Below are positions 1-6,184 of a stretch of DNA of 7,108 bases, in pieces. This DNA comes from UBA6019 sp036564345 (GTDB taxonomy: Bacteria > Chloroflexota > Dormibacteria > Dormibacterales > Dormibacteraceae): contig DATCOZ010000110.1 of NCBI GenBank assembly GCA_036564345.1, positions 1 to 7,108 on the forward strand, in the 5' to 3' direction. The translations under genes were made by a program, and so were the position numbers. The notes beneath the pieces are model-generated. The model was not told the origin of the DNA and searched no databases. It worked only from the letters and a program-made list of their open reading frames with translations. Positions within the stretch are counted from its first letter, which is position 1, and each line of letters starts with the position of its first letter.

Positions 1-1286
1 GTCATCGTGTCCTCGATCGCCTCGATGTCCTTCAGGGTCTTGAAGGTGTTCCCGGTCAGGGTGACGTCGCGGAGCAGCTCGCCCGGCTCGCCGTCCTCGA
101 TCAGGTAGGCCAGGCCGGCCGAGAAGGTGAACATCTCCATGTTGGTCTGGCCACCGAGCGACTCCACGCAGTAGAGGCCGCGCTTGATCCCCTTGAAGAC
201 GTCCGCCCGGCTGGTGCTGCCGGGCCCGATGTAGGTGCTCCGCATCCGCACGATGGGGGGAAAGCGGTAGCTGATCGCGCGGGCGTTGCCGGTCGGCGCT
301 TCGTTCAGCGCGCCGGCGGTCTCGCGGGAATGAAGGCGGCCGACCAGGCGGCCGCCCCGGATCAGGTCCGCCCGGCCGGCGGGGACGCCCTCCTCGTCAT
401 AACGGAGGGCTCCGCGAGAGCCGGCCACCAGGCCGGTGTCGTAGATGTCCAGCTCGGGCACGCCGAGCTCGGCCCCGAGCGTCATCACCTCCCGCATCCG
501 CGGGTTCTCGTGGACGTGGTCGGACTCGCTCAGGTGCCCCACCGCCTCGTGGGCGAAGACGCCGGCCAGCCGGGGGTCGATGACGACCGTGTACTCGCCC
601 GCTTTCGGCTTCGCGGCTCGGGTCAGGCCGTCGCATTGGAGGCACGTGCGCAGCACCGTCTCCTCGGTGAGGCCGGGAAGGGACGCGTCGTCGCTCGATC
701 CGGTGGTGAAGGAGCGGCGCTGGACGCGGCCCCCAGCCGCGGCGATGGCGACCACCCCGGCCTGGACGTCGACCCGCTCCTGGTAAAGGGCGGTGCCCTC
801 GGTCGTGGCAAGCCAGATCCGAGCGCGGCGATCCACGTAATAGGAGGTGGAGGTGGTGATCGGGTTCCCGTAGCCGAGGACGATCGCGTTCATCGCCCGC
901 AGGCGCTCGACCTTGCTGTCGAGCGACACCTGCGACGGGTCGACGACCAGGGTGCCGGGTATCCGGTCGACCACCGGTTGAACCGGCGCCAGGGTGACCG
1001 GGCCGCCACCGACGAGCCCGGCCTGGGCGATAGCGGAACGGGCCATCTCGCCGACGTCCTCGATCCGGTTGAAGCTCGTGAAGCCCCAGGCGCCATCGAC
1101 CAACGCCCGCACGTCGCCGCCGCGTTCCTGGCGCTGGTTGAGGCTCTCGAGGTCGGCGCCCTGGAAGGAGAAGTCGGTCGAGGCCGATTCCTCGACGCGG
1201 ATCTCGAGGTACTGGCAGCGGCCGGCGAGCTCCTGGCAAACCCGCGCGAGGTCCTCCTCCAGCTCGGGATGGGCGGCGACAGTCAT
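1..1286 (-). CDS. tldD: TldD-family zinc metalloprotease, N-terminal 428 residues (3' end beyond the left edge)
   Basis: The minus strand from the ATG at 1286-1284 reads as an unbroken TldD/PmbA-family protein. Family members act in the cytosol, usually as TldD-TldE heterodimers that degrade unfolded peptides and, in some bacteria, trim leader peptides of modified peptides. The zinc motif HEAVGH lies at residues 246-251 (His246, Glu247, His251), which is the HExxxH signature of the catalytic TldD subunit; the TldE/PmbA partner lacks it. Other family-like blocks are the N-terminal stretch near residues 33-73, the YDEEG block at 296-300, RMRSTYI at 348-353 and the GGQTNMEMFTFSAGLAYLIE region at 378-397. 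The third zinc ligand in known TldD proteins is a C-terminal Cys; that part is cut off here. An odd CxxC (Cys215, Cys218) precedes the zinc motif. No Shine-Dalgarno site precedes the start, so translation may be leaderless. A tldE partner may follow beyond the left edge (inference). Confidence 0.93.
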   Translation of the reverse strand, partial: MTVAAHPELEEDLARVCQELAGRCQYLEIRVEESASTDFSFQGADLESLNQRQERGGDVRALVDGAWGFTSFNRIEDVGEMARSAIAQAGLVGGGPVTLAPVQPVVDRIPGTLVVDPSQVSLDSKVERLRAMNAIVLGYGNPITTSTSYYVDRRARIWLATTEGTALYQERVDVQAGVVAIAAAGGRVQRRSFTTGSSDDASLPGLTEETVLRTCLQCDGLTRAAKPKAGEYTVVIDPRLAGVFAHEAVGHLSESDHVHENPRMREVMTLGAELGVPELDIYDTGLVAGSRGALRYDEEGVPAGRADLIRGGRLVGRLHSRETAGALNEAPTGNARAISYRFPPIVRMRSTYIGPGSTSRADVFKGIKRGLYCVESLGGQTNMEMFTFSAGLAYLIEDGEPGELLRDVTLTGNTFKTLKDIEAIEDTM

Positions 1287-1326
1287 CCCGAAAAGACTAG
1301 TGGTAGTGACGTACATTCCCAGTGGT
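1287..1326. promoter_or_regulatory. Divergent promoter region between tldD and the 107-residue gene
   Basis: Only 40 bases separate the two divergent start codons, and neither start has a recognisable ribosome binding site. Each start is preceded at short distance by a TANNNT -10-like hexamer. For tldD it is TAGTCT (minus strand, 1299-1294), 7 bases before the ATG. For the 107-residue gene it is TACATT (1312-1317), 9 bases before the ATG. That spacing is what leaderless genes of many high-GC bacteria show. No convincing -35 box is present for either hexamer. The assignment rests on spacing and short matches only. Confidence 0.4.
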
Positions 1327-1327
1327 A
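1299..1327 (+). repeat. Direct repeat AGTGGTA, two copies 22 bases apart, in the divergent promoter region
   Basis: AGTGGTA occurs at 1299-1305 and again at 1321-1327. The copies are 22 bases apart start to start, about two helical turns, so both would face the same side of the DNA. The first overlaps the -10-like hexamer for tldD and the second touches the ATG of the divergent gene. This arrangement could serve as an operator for a regulator controlling both genes. A 7-base match in so short a region can also arise by chance at a level of a few percent. Confidence 0.25.
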
Positions 1328-1650
1328 TGGCCGACAGCTCTTTCGAGATCACGCGACCCGCCGAGGCGGAGAACCTGAACATGGCCTGCTTCGCCATCAC
1401 CCGTGCGCTGGAGGATCTCGATTTCTCGGTTCCCGAGGCCGCACCGCTGGCCCGGCACCTGCTCCGGATCGCGGGCCGGATCGTGATCGACAGCGGCACC
1501 GTGGGCGCCGATCCGGCGGTGTGGGCGAACACCGAGTCGATGGCGCTGCAGTGGCTCCGCGATGCCCTCCGACCTCACGGCTACGACATCCAGCCGCTGC
1601 CGGGTTCGGGCCGGCAGCCCGTCGAGGATCCCAGCCAGGGCTGGTCCTGA
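1327..1650 (+). CDS. Hypothetical protein, 107 residues, predicted mostly helical
   Basis: I do not recognise this family. The frame from ATG 1327 gives a 107-residue soluble protein with no signal peptide or membrane segment. It starts MADSSFEITR and ends with a Gly/Pro/Ser-rich tail (residues 90-107). Residues 12-32, 36-57 and 62-84 look like three amphipathic helices, with a buried-looking LARHLLRIAGRIVI stretch at 41-54. There is one Cys, at 21, and no metal-binding or catalytic pattern. ATG 1327 is preferred because it sits 9 bases after a TANNNT hexamer. In-frame GTG codons at 1300 and 1306 are alternatives but would place the start inside the promoter region. No Shine-Dalgarno site precedes any of them. 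Low-GC-third-position codons are rare here, as in its neighbours, which supports real coding. It is transcribed away from tldD and followed by a hairpin, so it may be monocistronic. Confidence 0.72.
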   Translation: MADSSFEITRPAEAENLNMACFAITRALEDLDFSVPEAAPLARHLLRIAGRIVIDSGTVGADPAVWANTESMALQWLRDALRPHGYDIQPLPGSGRQPVEDPSQGWS

Positions 1651-1658
1651 TCGTCGCC

Positions 1659-1677
1659 CGCCGGGCGTAACCCGGCG
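1659..1677 (+). terminator. Terminator-like hairpin after the 107-residue gene
   Basis: CGCCGGG (1659-1665) and CCCGGCG (1671-1677) form a perfect 7-bp stem around the 5-base loop CGTAA, starting 8 bases after the TGA that ends at 1650. There is no clear U-tract; TCGTATCTT follows. High-GC bacteria often have GC stems without U-runs, but such stems also arise by chance in this composition. The position between two genes is the main support. Confidence 0.4.
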
Positions 1678-1680
1678 TCG

Positions 1681-1686
1681 TATCTT
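1681..1686 (+). promoter_or_regulatory. Possible -10 element TATCTT for the nucleotidyltransferase operon
   Basis: TATCTT is the most AT-rich hexamer between the hairpin and the probable start at 1700 and fits the TANNNT pattern. It lies 13 bases before the TTG. No -35 match is visible, because the hairpin occupies that position. The call depends on the hairpin really separating two transcripts. Confidence 0.25.
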
Positions 1687-1699
1687 CTGCCTGAAGCCT

Positions 1700-2611
1700 T
1701 TGGCCACGGCAGCAACCTCCTTCCCGACCAGGGCCGTTCCGACCGGGCCGGCGGACCGTGTCCGGCGCACCGTGGCGCTGCTCGAGCGGCGCGGCTACGC
1801 GTTTTCGCCGGCACGGCTGGCGGAGGTGTGCCTCGGTGGTCCGATCTCGCCCGGGCAGCTGCTGGCTGCGGTCGACGGTGGCGAGCTCCGAGTCGAGTCC
1901 GGCCTGGTGGTCAGCGCAGCCTGTCGGGCAGGGGCAGACGCGATCGTGCTCCGGCAGGCCGCCCACCACACGGCCGCGCCCGGCTACCTGCTCGAGGCGG
2001 AGGCCTTCGGCCGTGCCCTCGCCGGCTGGTTCCCCTTCGTGATCAGCGTTTCGATAGCCGGTTCGCTGGCCAGCGGCGGTTTCCGGGAATCGGATGACGT
2101 GGACATCAACCTGGTGGTCGAGGACGGCCACCGCCCCCTCGCCTACGTGCTGCTCAACCTGCTCGGAGTCGCCCACGCGGTTCGCCATCGCGGCAAGCCG
2201 GTCGATGCCCACTCCGCGCGGCCAATCGCACCCCGCGTGATGACCGCGAACCTCGTCCTCGAACGCTCCCAGTGCTTCCCGCTGGCGCGCCAGGACGAGG
2301 ACATGGCCTACGAGCTGCTCGCCTCTCGAACCGTCATCGGCGGCGCCTTCCTGAGCACCGTCGTGGCCGCCAACCCGGGTATCGCCGAGCACTTCCCACA
2401 GCTCCGCGAATCCGTCTCCGCGAGCGCCGCCGAGGTGCGCTCGCGGCTGCCTCGCGCCCTTTTCCCAGCCTTCCTCGACCGCCCGGCCAAGGCCTTCGGA
2501 AGAGCCGCCTGGAGGTACATGCAGTGGACGCGGAGGAACCGGCCCGAGGCGATCGCCAGGGTGGCCTTCGTCCGCTCCACGATGCGCCCCTACGCTTTGT
2601 TCGACGACTGA
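1700..2611 (+). CDS. Winged-helix plus polymerase-beta-like nucleotidyltransferase domain protein
   Basis: This is a 303-residue protein when started at TTG 1700. Residues 22-75 look like a winged helix-turn-helix: helix RTVALLERR, then SPARLAEVCL, then the PGQLLAAVDGGELRVESGLVV wing. Residues 112-140 carry the nucleotidyltransferase core. Gly121-Ser122, a 10-residue gap and Asp133-Val-Asp135 match the hG[GS]x(9-13)DhD pattern, so the two metal-binding Asp residues are present. Asp169 in KPVDAHS could be the third acidic residue (less sure). The C-terminal half (AYELLASR near 204-210, AANP near 223-226) resembles a widespread uncharacterised nucleotidyltransferase group with this same wHTH-NTase layout. 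The substrate is unknown. The start is uncertain: no ribosome binding site is seen, GTG 1772 would cut into the first helix, and ATG 1562 would add an Arg/Pro-rich, non-coding-looking stretch. The gene ends 16 bases before the glycosyltransferase gene, indicating a shared operon. Confidence 0.8.
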   Translation: MATAATSFPTRAVPTGPADRVRRTVALLERRGYAFSPARLAEVCLGGPISPGQLLAAVDGGELRVESGLVVSAACRAGADAIVLRQAAHHTAAPGYLLEAEAFGRALAGWFPFVISVSIAGSLASGGFRESDDVDINLVVEDGHRPLAYVLLNLLGVAHAVRHRGKPVDAHSARPIAPRVMTANLVLERSQCFPLARQDEDMAYELLASRTVIGGAFLSTVVAANPGIAEHFPQLRESVSASAAEVRSRLPRALFPAFLDRPAKAFGRAAWRYMQWTRRNRPEAIARVAFVRSTMRPYALFDD

Positions 2612-2620
2612 AGGTGAGGG
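2611..2620 (+). promoter_or_regulatory. Ribosome binding site for the large glycosyltransferase gene
   Basis: AAGGTGAGGG begins on the last base of the upstream TGA. AGGTGA (2612-2617) matches the 3' part of the consensus GGAGGTGA, 10 bases before the GTG at 2628; GAGGG is an alternative core at 7 bases. It fixes the GTG start, since the first ATG of the frame lies 186 codons further in, beyond catalytic motifs. Confidence 0.65.
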
Positions 2621-2627
2621 CTGGCGC

Positions 2628-5600
2628 GTGACCCTCGCGGCGGTCGTGCTGATCGGGATCTCGAGCTGTTTCCTGTTCGCCTACGGAACCAACCTCGTCT
2701 ATCTCAGCGTCCGCGCGGCCCGGCTGCCGCGGCCGGCGGTGCCGGAGCCGCTCCTCTCCGGCGAGCCACTGGTCGCCGTTCAGCTGCCGATCTACAACGA
2801 GCGCTACGTCGCCGAGCGGGTGATCGACGCGGCAGCCAGGCTCGACTGGCCGCGGGACAGGATCGAGGTGCAGGTCCTCGACGACTCGGATGACGAGACG
2901 GTCGCCATCGTGGCCGCGCGGGTCGCCTACTGGCGTGCCCGCGGGCTCTCCATCTCGCAGCTGCGGCGCGACGTCCGCACCGGCTACAAAGCAGGCGCAC
3001 TCGCCGCCGGGTTGGCGGCGACGGACGCCGAGCTGATCGCGATCTTCGACGCCGATTTCCTGCCCACGCCGGACTTCCTGCGCCGCTCGGCCGGCGCGCT
3101 GGCCCACCCCCGGGTCGGCTTCGTCCAGGCTCGCTGGACCCACCTGAACCGCGATTACTCGATGTTCACCCGGCTCCAGTCGTTGATGGTCGACTTCCAT
3201 TTCTGGGTCGAGCAATCGGTGCGGCCGAGCGCGGGCTACCTGACCAACTTCACGGGGACGGCCGGGCTCTGGCGGCGTGCCGCCATCGAGGCGGCGGGCG
3301 GCTGGTCCGCCGACACCCTGACCGAGGACCTCGACCTGAGCTACCGCGCGCAGCTCGCCGGTTGGCGGGCGGTGTTCCTGGAAGGCCTGGCCGTTCCGCA
3401 GGAGCTGCCGGTCGCGGTCAACGCCTACCGCGGCCAGCAATCGCGCTGGGCGACGGGCAGCTTCCAGACCGCGATCAAGCTCCTTCCCGCAGTCCTCCGC
3501 AGCCGCCGGCCGGCGTCCCACAAGTTCCAGGCGACGATGCACCTGCTCGCCTACCTGGCTCCCGCGCTGATGTTGCTGCAGCTCGCCTGCTACCCCTTCG
3601 TGCTCCTGGCCAAGGTCGAGCACGACCCACTTTTCGGAGAGATCCGGGTGCCGATCCTCGTCAACCTGCTGAGCTTCGCCCCGACCCTCGGCTTCGCGAT
3701 CGCGCAGTGGCGCGCCGGGCACGGCTGGGCCCGCCGGCTGCCCGGGATACTCGCCTGGTCGTTCGTCGGCGCGGGGACCTCAGCGACAGTCGTTGCGGCC
3801 CTGGCTCGTGCCTTCCGCCGCGGCGGCGTCTTCAAACGCACGCCGAAGTTCCGGATCGAGGCAAGGGACGAGGAATGGCGGGATCACGCCTACGTTCGAG
3901 CGGGCGACCCGGCAGCGCTCGCCGAGCTCCTCCTCGGCAGCTGCGGGCTGGCCCTCTGCGTCGCTGCGGTCGTCCTGCGGGAGTGGCTGATCGCCTTCTA
4001 TTCGCTGCTCTTCTCGGTCGGCTTCCTTTATCTCTCCTTCTACAGCGCGATCCAGGCGCTGGAGGTCCTGACCGTGCGCAGGTTGGGCCGCGATGCCCTG
4101 GCCAGCATCCGGGCACGGGGACCGGTGCTGCTCCTGCTCGCCGCGCCGGCGGCGCTGCTGGTGGCGCTGGCGCAGTGGCCGGACCCCTTCGAGGATTCCT
4201 TTCAGCACTGGCTGATCGCCGCCAACCTGGTCCAGACCGGGCGCCTCGCGGACCCGCTGTTCGGGATGCAGGACACCTGGCTGCCGGCTTACAGCTTCTT
4301 CGCCGCCGCGGTCCTCCGGGTCGCCGGCTGGCACCAGATGGGAGCCCTCAAGCTCGCCAACGTAGGCCTCGCCCTGGTCACTCTCGCCATTGTCAGAAAG
4401 CTGGCCCCAACACCTCGCCAGGGCGGGCTGGCGGTGCTGCTGCTGGCCCTGAATCCGATCTTCCTGCTGACGGCCACCTCGGCGGTCGCCGAGCCCCTCC
4501 TCCTCCTCGCGCTCACCGCCAGCGCCGCGTCGCTGCTGGCGCGGCGGCATGCCCTCGCCGCCTCCTGGGCGGTGATCGCCTGCCTCACCGGCACCAAGGC
4601 GTGGCTCTGGCTCTTCTGCGCGGTCGCCGTGCTCGCCGGTGGTGCCATGCTCTCCCGCCGCCGTCCGGCGCTCGCGCAGCGGTTGGCCTGGGCGATGCCC
4701 GCCGTCGCGGTGCTCCTGGTCCTCCAGCTGACCGCCGGCCCGGCGTCGCGCTCGGTCGCACGGGCGGCCCAGGAGGTGGGTTCGGCGGTAGCCCGGGGCG
4801 ACCTCAATCCGGACCCGGCCGGGCGCGCGCTCAGCTTTCTCGGCTACTTCCTGCTGGCAAGCCTTCCTCTTGTCGTTCTGGCTCCGCTCGGAATCCGGAC
4901 CTACCTGGCAGAGGGTGGCGTCGCCAAGCTGCGACTGGTCATCCTCCCGGGCCTGCTCTACCTGGGCGTCGTCACCGCCCTCGTCTTCGCCGGGATCTAC
5001 AGCGGCAGCCATCGCTACTACTACCTCGCGCTGCCGGGGCTCGCGCTGCTGGCCGCGGCCGGCCTCGATCGCCACCCTGCCCACCTCGGTGTGGCCGCCT
5101 CGGCGGCCGCCGGGCTGGCGACGCTCGCCTTCCTCCCCGTGCTCGCGGGCTTCTCCGCCATCGACCGCGGCCTGGTCGCCGCAGGCACGGCGGCCGCCGG
5201 CCAACCGGGCGCGTTGCTGACCGACTCCCCGGTCGCCGCCTTCTACAGCGGCAAGCAGCCGGACCGCATCTTCGGTTCGCGCGATCTCCCGGCCGGGCAG
5301 CTCGCGGCGACGGACTGGCTTCACCAGCGGATGGTCGGCACCGTCGTCACCGAGGACATCGGCTACTACCGGCTGACGACGGTGTTCCCGGAGCTTGTCC
5401 GAGGCGCGCCGGCGGCGCCCTTCAGCACCCTCGGCAGTGAGGCGGCCTACACCGTCCCCGGCGGCAAGCGCGCCTTCGCCTACTCATTGCCGCCGGAGCG
5501 CCTCTGCGCCTGGGTCACCGACTCGGTGGTGGCCGAGCTCGACCCCGCCGAGCAGCCCAATGCGGGCAAGACGGCGGGGCTGGCGAAGGGCCTGGTCCTG

Positions 5601-6179
5601 GAAGGGGCCGGCGGCCTGCTCGCGGGCGAGGGGATGGGCTTCGGGGTGCCCCTCGTCCGCTACCCCGAGGGTGATTACCTCGGCGGCTCGGGGACCGTCG
5701 TCGACATCTCGACACCCGGACGGCCGGGCTGGGTCAAGACCTTCGAGCTCGACCGTCTCGGCGTGAACAACGATCGCGGCTTCGTCGCCGTCGCCAGCCG
5801 GGGCCAGGTCCAGGTCACCTACCGGGTCGGCCCGGGAACCGTCGACATCAGCGTCAGGGCACCCGGCCTGGACCCGGGCTTCGAGCAGGTGGTCCTCCTC
5901 AACGAGGAGTCGAGCCGCTTCGACGACTTCGCCGACGCGACCCGGACCTGGCAGGGGAGCAGCATCGGCTCCTGGCGGCCGGTGAATGGCGATTGGGGCC
6001 GGTTCCGGTCTGGCTCCGTCGGGCTGGAGTGGTCGCTGCCCAGCATCCCAACCGCGATCGGAATGTATGCGGCGCGCGAGAACCGCAGCCCTGACATCGA
6101 CTTCAGCGGCATCGAGTACGTCTTCGGACCCGGCTTCACAGGAGCCGACTACCAGCTGACGGTCAGCAAAGCGAGGTGA
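2628..6179 (+). CDS. Three-part membrane glycosyltransferase: CESA-like GT2, GT-C-like module, beta-rich C-terminal domain
   Basis: This is a 1183-residue protein. After one membrane segment (about 3-28) comes a cellulose-synthase-like family 2 transferase (about 45-290). Its motifs are all intact: DDSDD at 85-89, DAD at 141-143, NFTGTAG at 207-213, the TED base at 232-234 and QQSRW at 270-274. RTPKF at 404-408 is also typical of this group. Further membrane segments lie between about 302 and 478. A second multi-spanning module (about 498-843) follows. Its first loop has an acidic FEDSF (521-525) before a WLPAY segment, and HRYYYLALPG lies at 795-804, as in GT39/ArnT-like GT-C enzymes that use lipid-linked sugars. 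Residues 845-955 look like that family's soluble tail. Residues 956-1183 form a beta-rich, Trp/Gly-rich domain without membrane segments that I cannot place. Known relatives normally carry only one transferase. A role in making an envelope polysaccharide or glycolipid is inferred; sugar and acceptor are unknown. Confidence 0.9.
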   Translation: MTLAAVVLIGISSCFLFAYGTNLVYLSVRAARLPRPAVPEPLLSGEPLVAVQLPIYNERYVAERVIDAAARLDWPRDRIEVQVLDDSDDETVAIVAARVAYWRARGLSISQLRRDVRTGYKAGALAAGLAATDAELIAIFDADFLPTPDFLRRSAGALAHPRVGFVQARWTHLNRDYSMFTRLQSLMVDFHFWVEQSVRPSAGYLTNFTGTAGLWRRAAIEAAGGWSADTLTEDLDLSYRAQLAGWRAVFLEGLAVPQELPVAVNAYRGQQSRWATGSFQTAIKLLPAVLRSRRPASHKFQATMHLLAYLAPALMLLQLACYPFVLLAKVEHDPLFGEIRVPILVNLLSFAPTLGFAIAQWRAGHGWARRLPGILAWSFVGAGTSATVVAALARAFRRGGVFKRTPKFRIEARDEEWRDHAYVRAGDPAALAELLLGSCGLALCVAAVVLREWLIAFYSLLFSVGFLYLSFYSAIQALEVLTVRRLGRDALASIRARGPVLLLLAAPAALLVALAQWPDPFEDSFQHWLIAANLVQTGRLADPLFGMQDTWLPAYSFFAAAVLRVAGWHQMGALKLANVGLALVTLAIVRKLAPTPRQGGLAVLLLALNPIFLLTATSAVAEPLLLLALTASAASLLARRHALAASWAVIACLTGTKAWLWLFCAVAVLAGGAMLSRRRPALAQRLAWAMPAVAVLLVLQLTAGPASRSVARAAQEVGSAVARGDLNPDPAGRALSFLGYFLLASLPLVVLAPLGIRTYLAEGGVAKLRLVILPGLLYLGVVTALVFAGIYSGSHRYYYLALPGLALLAAAGLDRHPAHLGVAASAAAGLATLAFLPVLAGFSAIDRGLVAAGTAAAGQPGALLTDSPVAAFYSGKQPDRIFGSRDLPAGQLAATDWLHQRMVGTVVTEDIGYYRLTTVFPELVRGAPAAPFSTLGSEAAYTVPGGKRAFAYSLPPERLCAWVTDSVVAELDPAEQPNAGKTAGLAKGLVLEGAGGLLAGEGMGFGVPLVRYPEGDYLGGSGTVVDISTPGRPGWVKTFELDRLGVNNDRGFVAVASRGQVQVTYRVGPGTVDISVRAPGLDPGFEQVVLLNEESSRFDDFADATRTWQGSSIGSWRPVNGDWGRFRSGSVGLEWSLPSIPTAIGMYAARENRSPDIDFSGIEYVFGPGFTGADYQLTVSKAR
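6173..6179 (+). promoter_or_regulatory. Ribosome binding site containing the upstream stop codon
   Basis: GAGGTGA at 6173-6179 matches the consensus GGAGGTGA and includes the TGA stop of the glycosyltransferase gene as its last three bases. It sits 5 bases before ATG 6185. Ribosomes finishing the upstream gene would end on this site, so translational coupling is likely. Confidence 0.7.
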
Positions 6180-6184
6180 ATCGA

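Noticed and set aside
397..1239. 280-codon minus-strand frame within tldD
   Set aside because: It is offset from the true tldD frame and gives an Arg/Pro-rich translation. The frame from 1286 carries HEAVGH and family blocks throughout.
330..1670. Long open frame on the plus strand opposite tldD
   Set aside because: It is antisense to a clear TldD protein with a zinc motif. Its translation is low-complexity (Gly/Arg/Ala-rich) with no domain; a product of GC-rich third positions.
1562..1699. ATG 1562 as the start of the nucleotidyltransferase gene
   Set aside because: It would overlap the 107-residue gene by 89 bases and add 46 Arg/Pro/Ser-rich residues unlike the rest of the protein. The domain begins near residue 22 counted from 1700.
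1700..2611. Toxin-antitoxin type minimal nucleotidyltransferase
   Set aside because: The protein is about three times the usual length, has a winged helix and its own C-terminal region, and no HEPN-like partner gene is present.
2334..3722. 462-codon minus-strand frame spanning the nucleotidyltransferase/glycosyltransferase junction
   Set aside because: It runs antisense across two well-supported genes and their ribosome binding site, with no recognisable product.
3780..5324. 514-codon minus-strand frame opposite the glycosyltransferase gene
   Set aside because: The translation is Glu/Arg/Gln-rich with no domain, and no promoter or ribosome binding site supports it.
3362..5440. 692-codon plus-strand frame inside the glycosyltransferase gene
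   Set aside because: It is out of frame with the recognised GT2 and GT-C domains. The product is Arg/Gly/Pro-rich without motifs; a compositional shadow.
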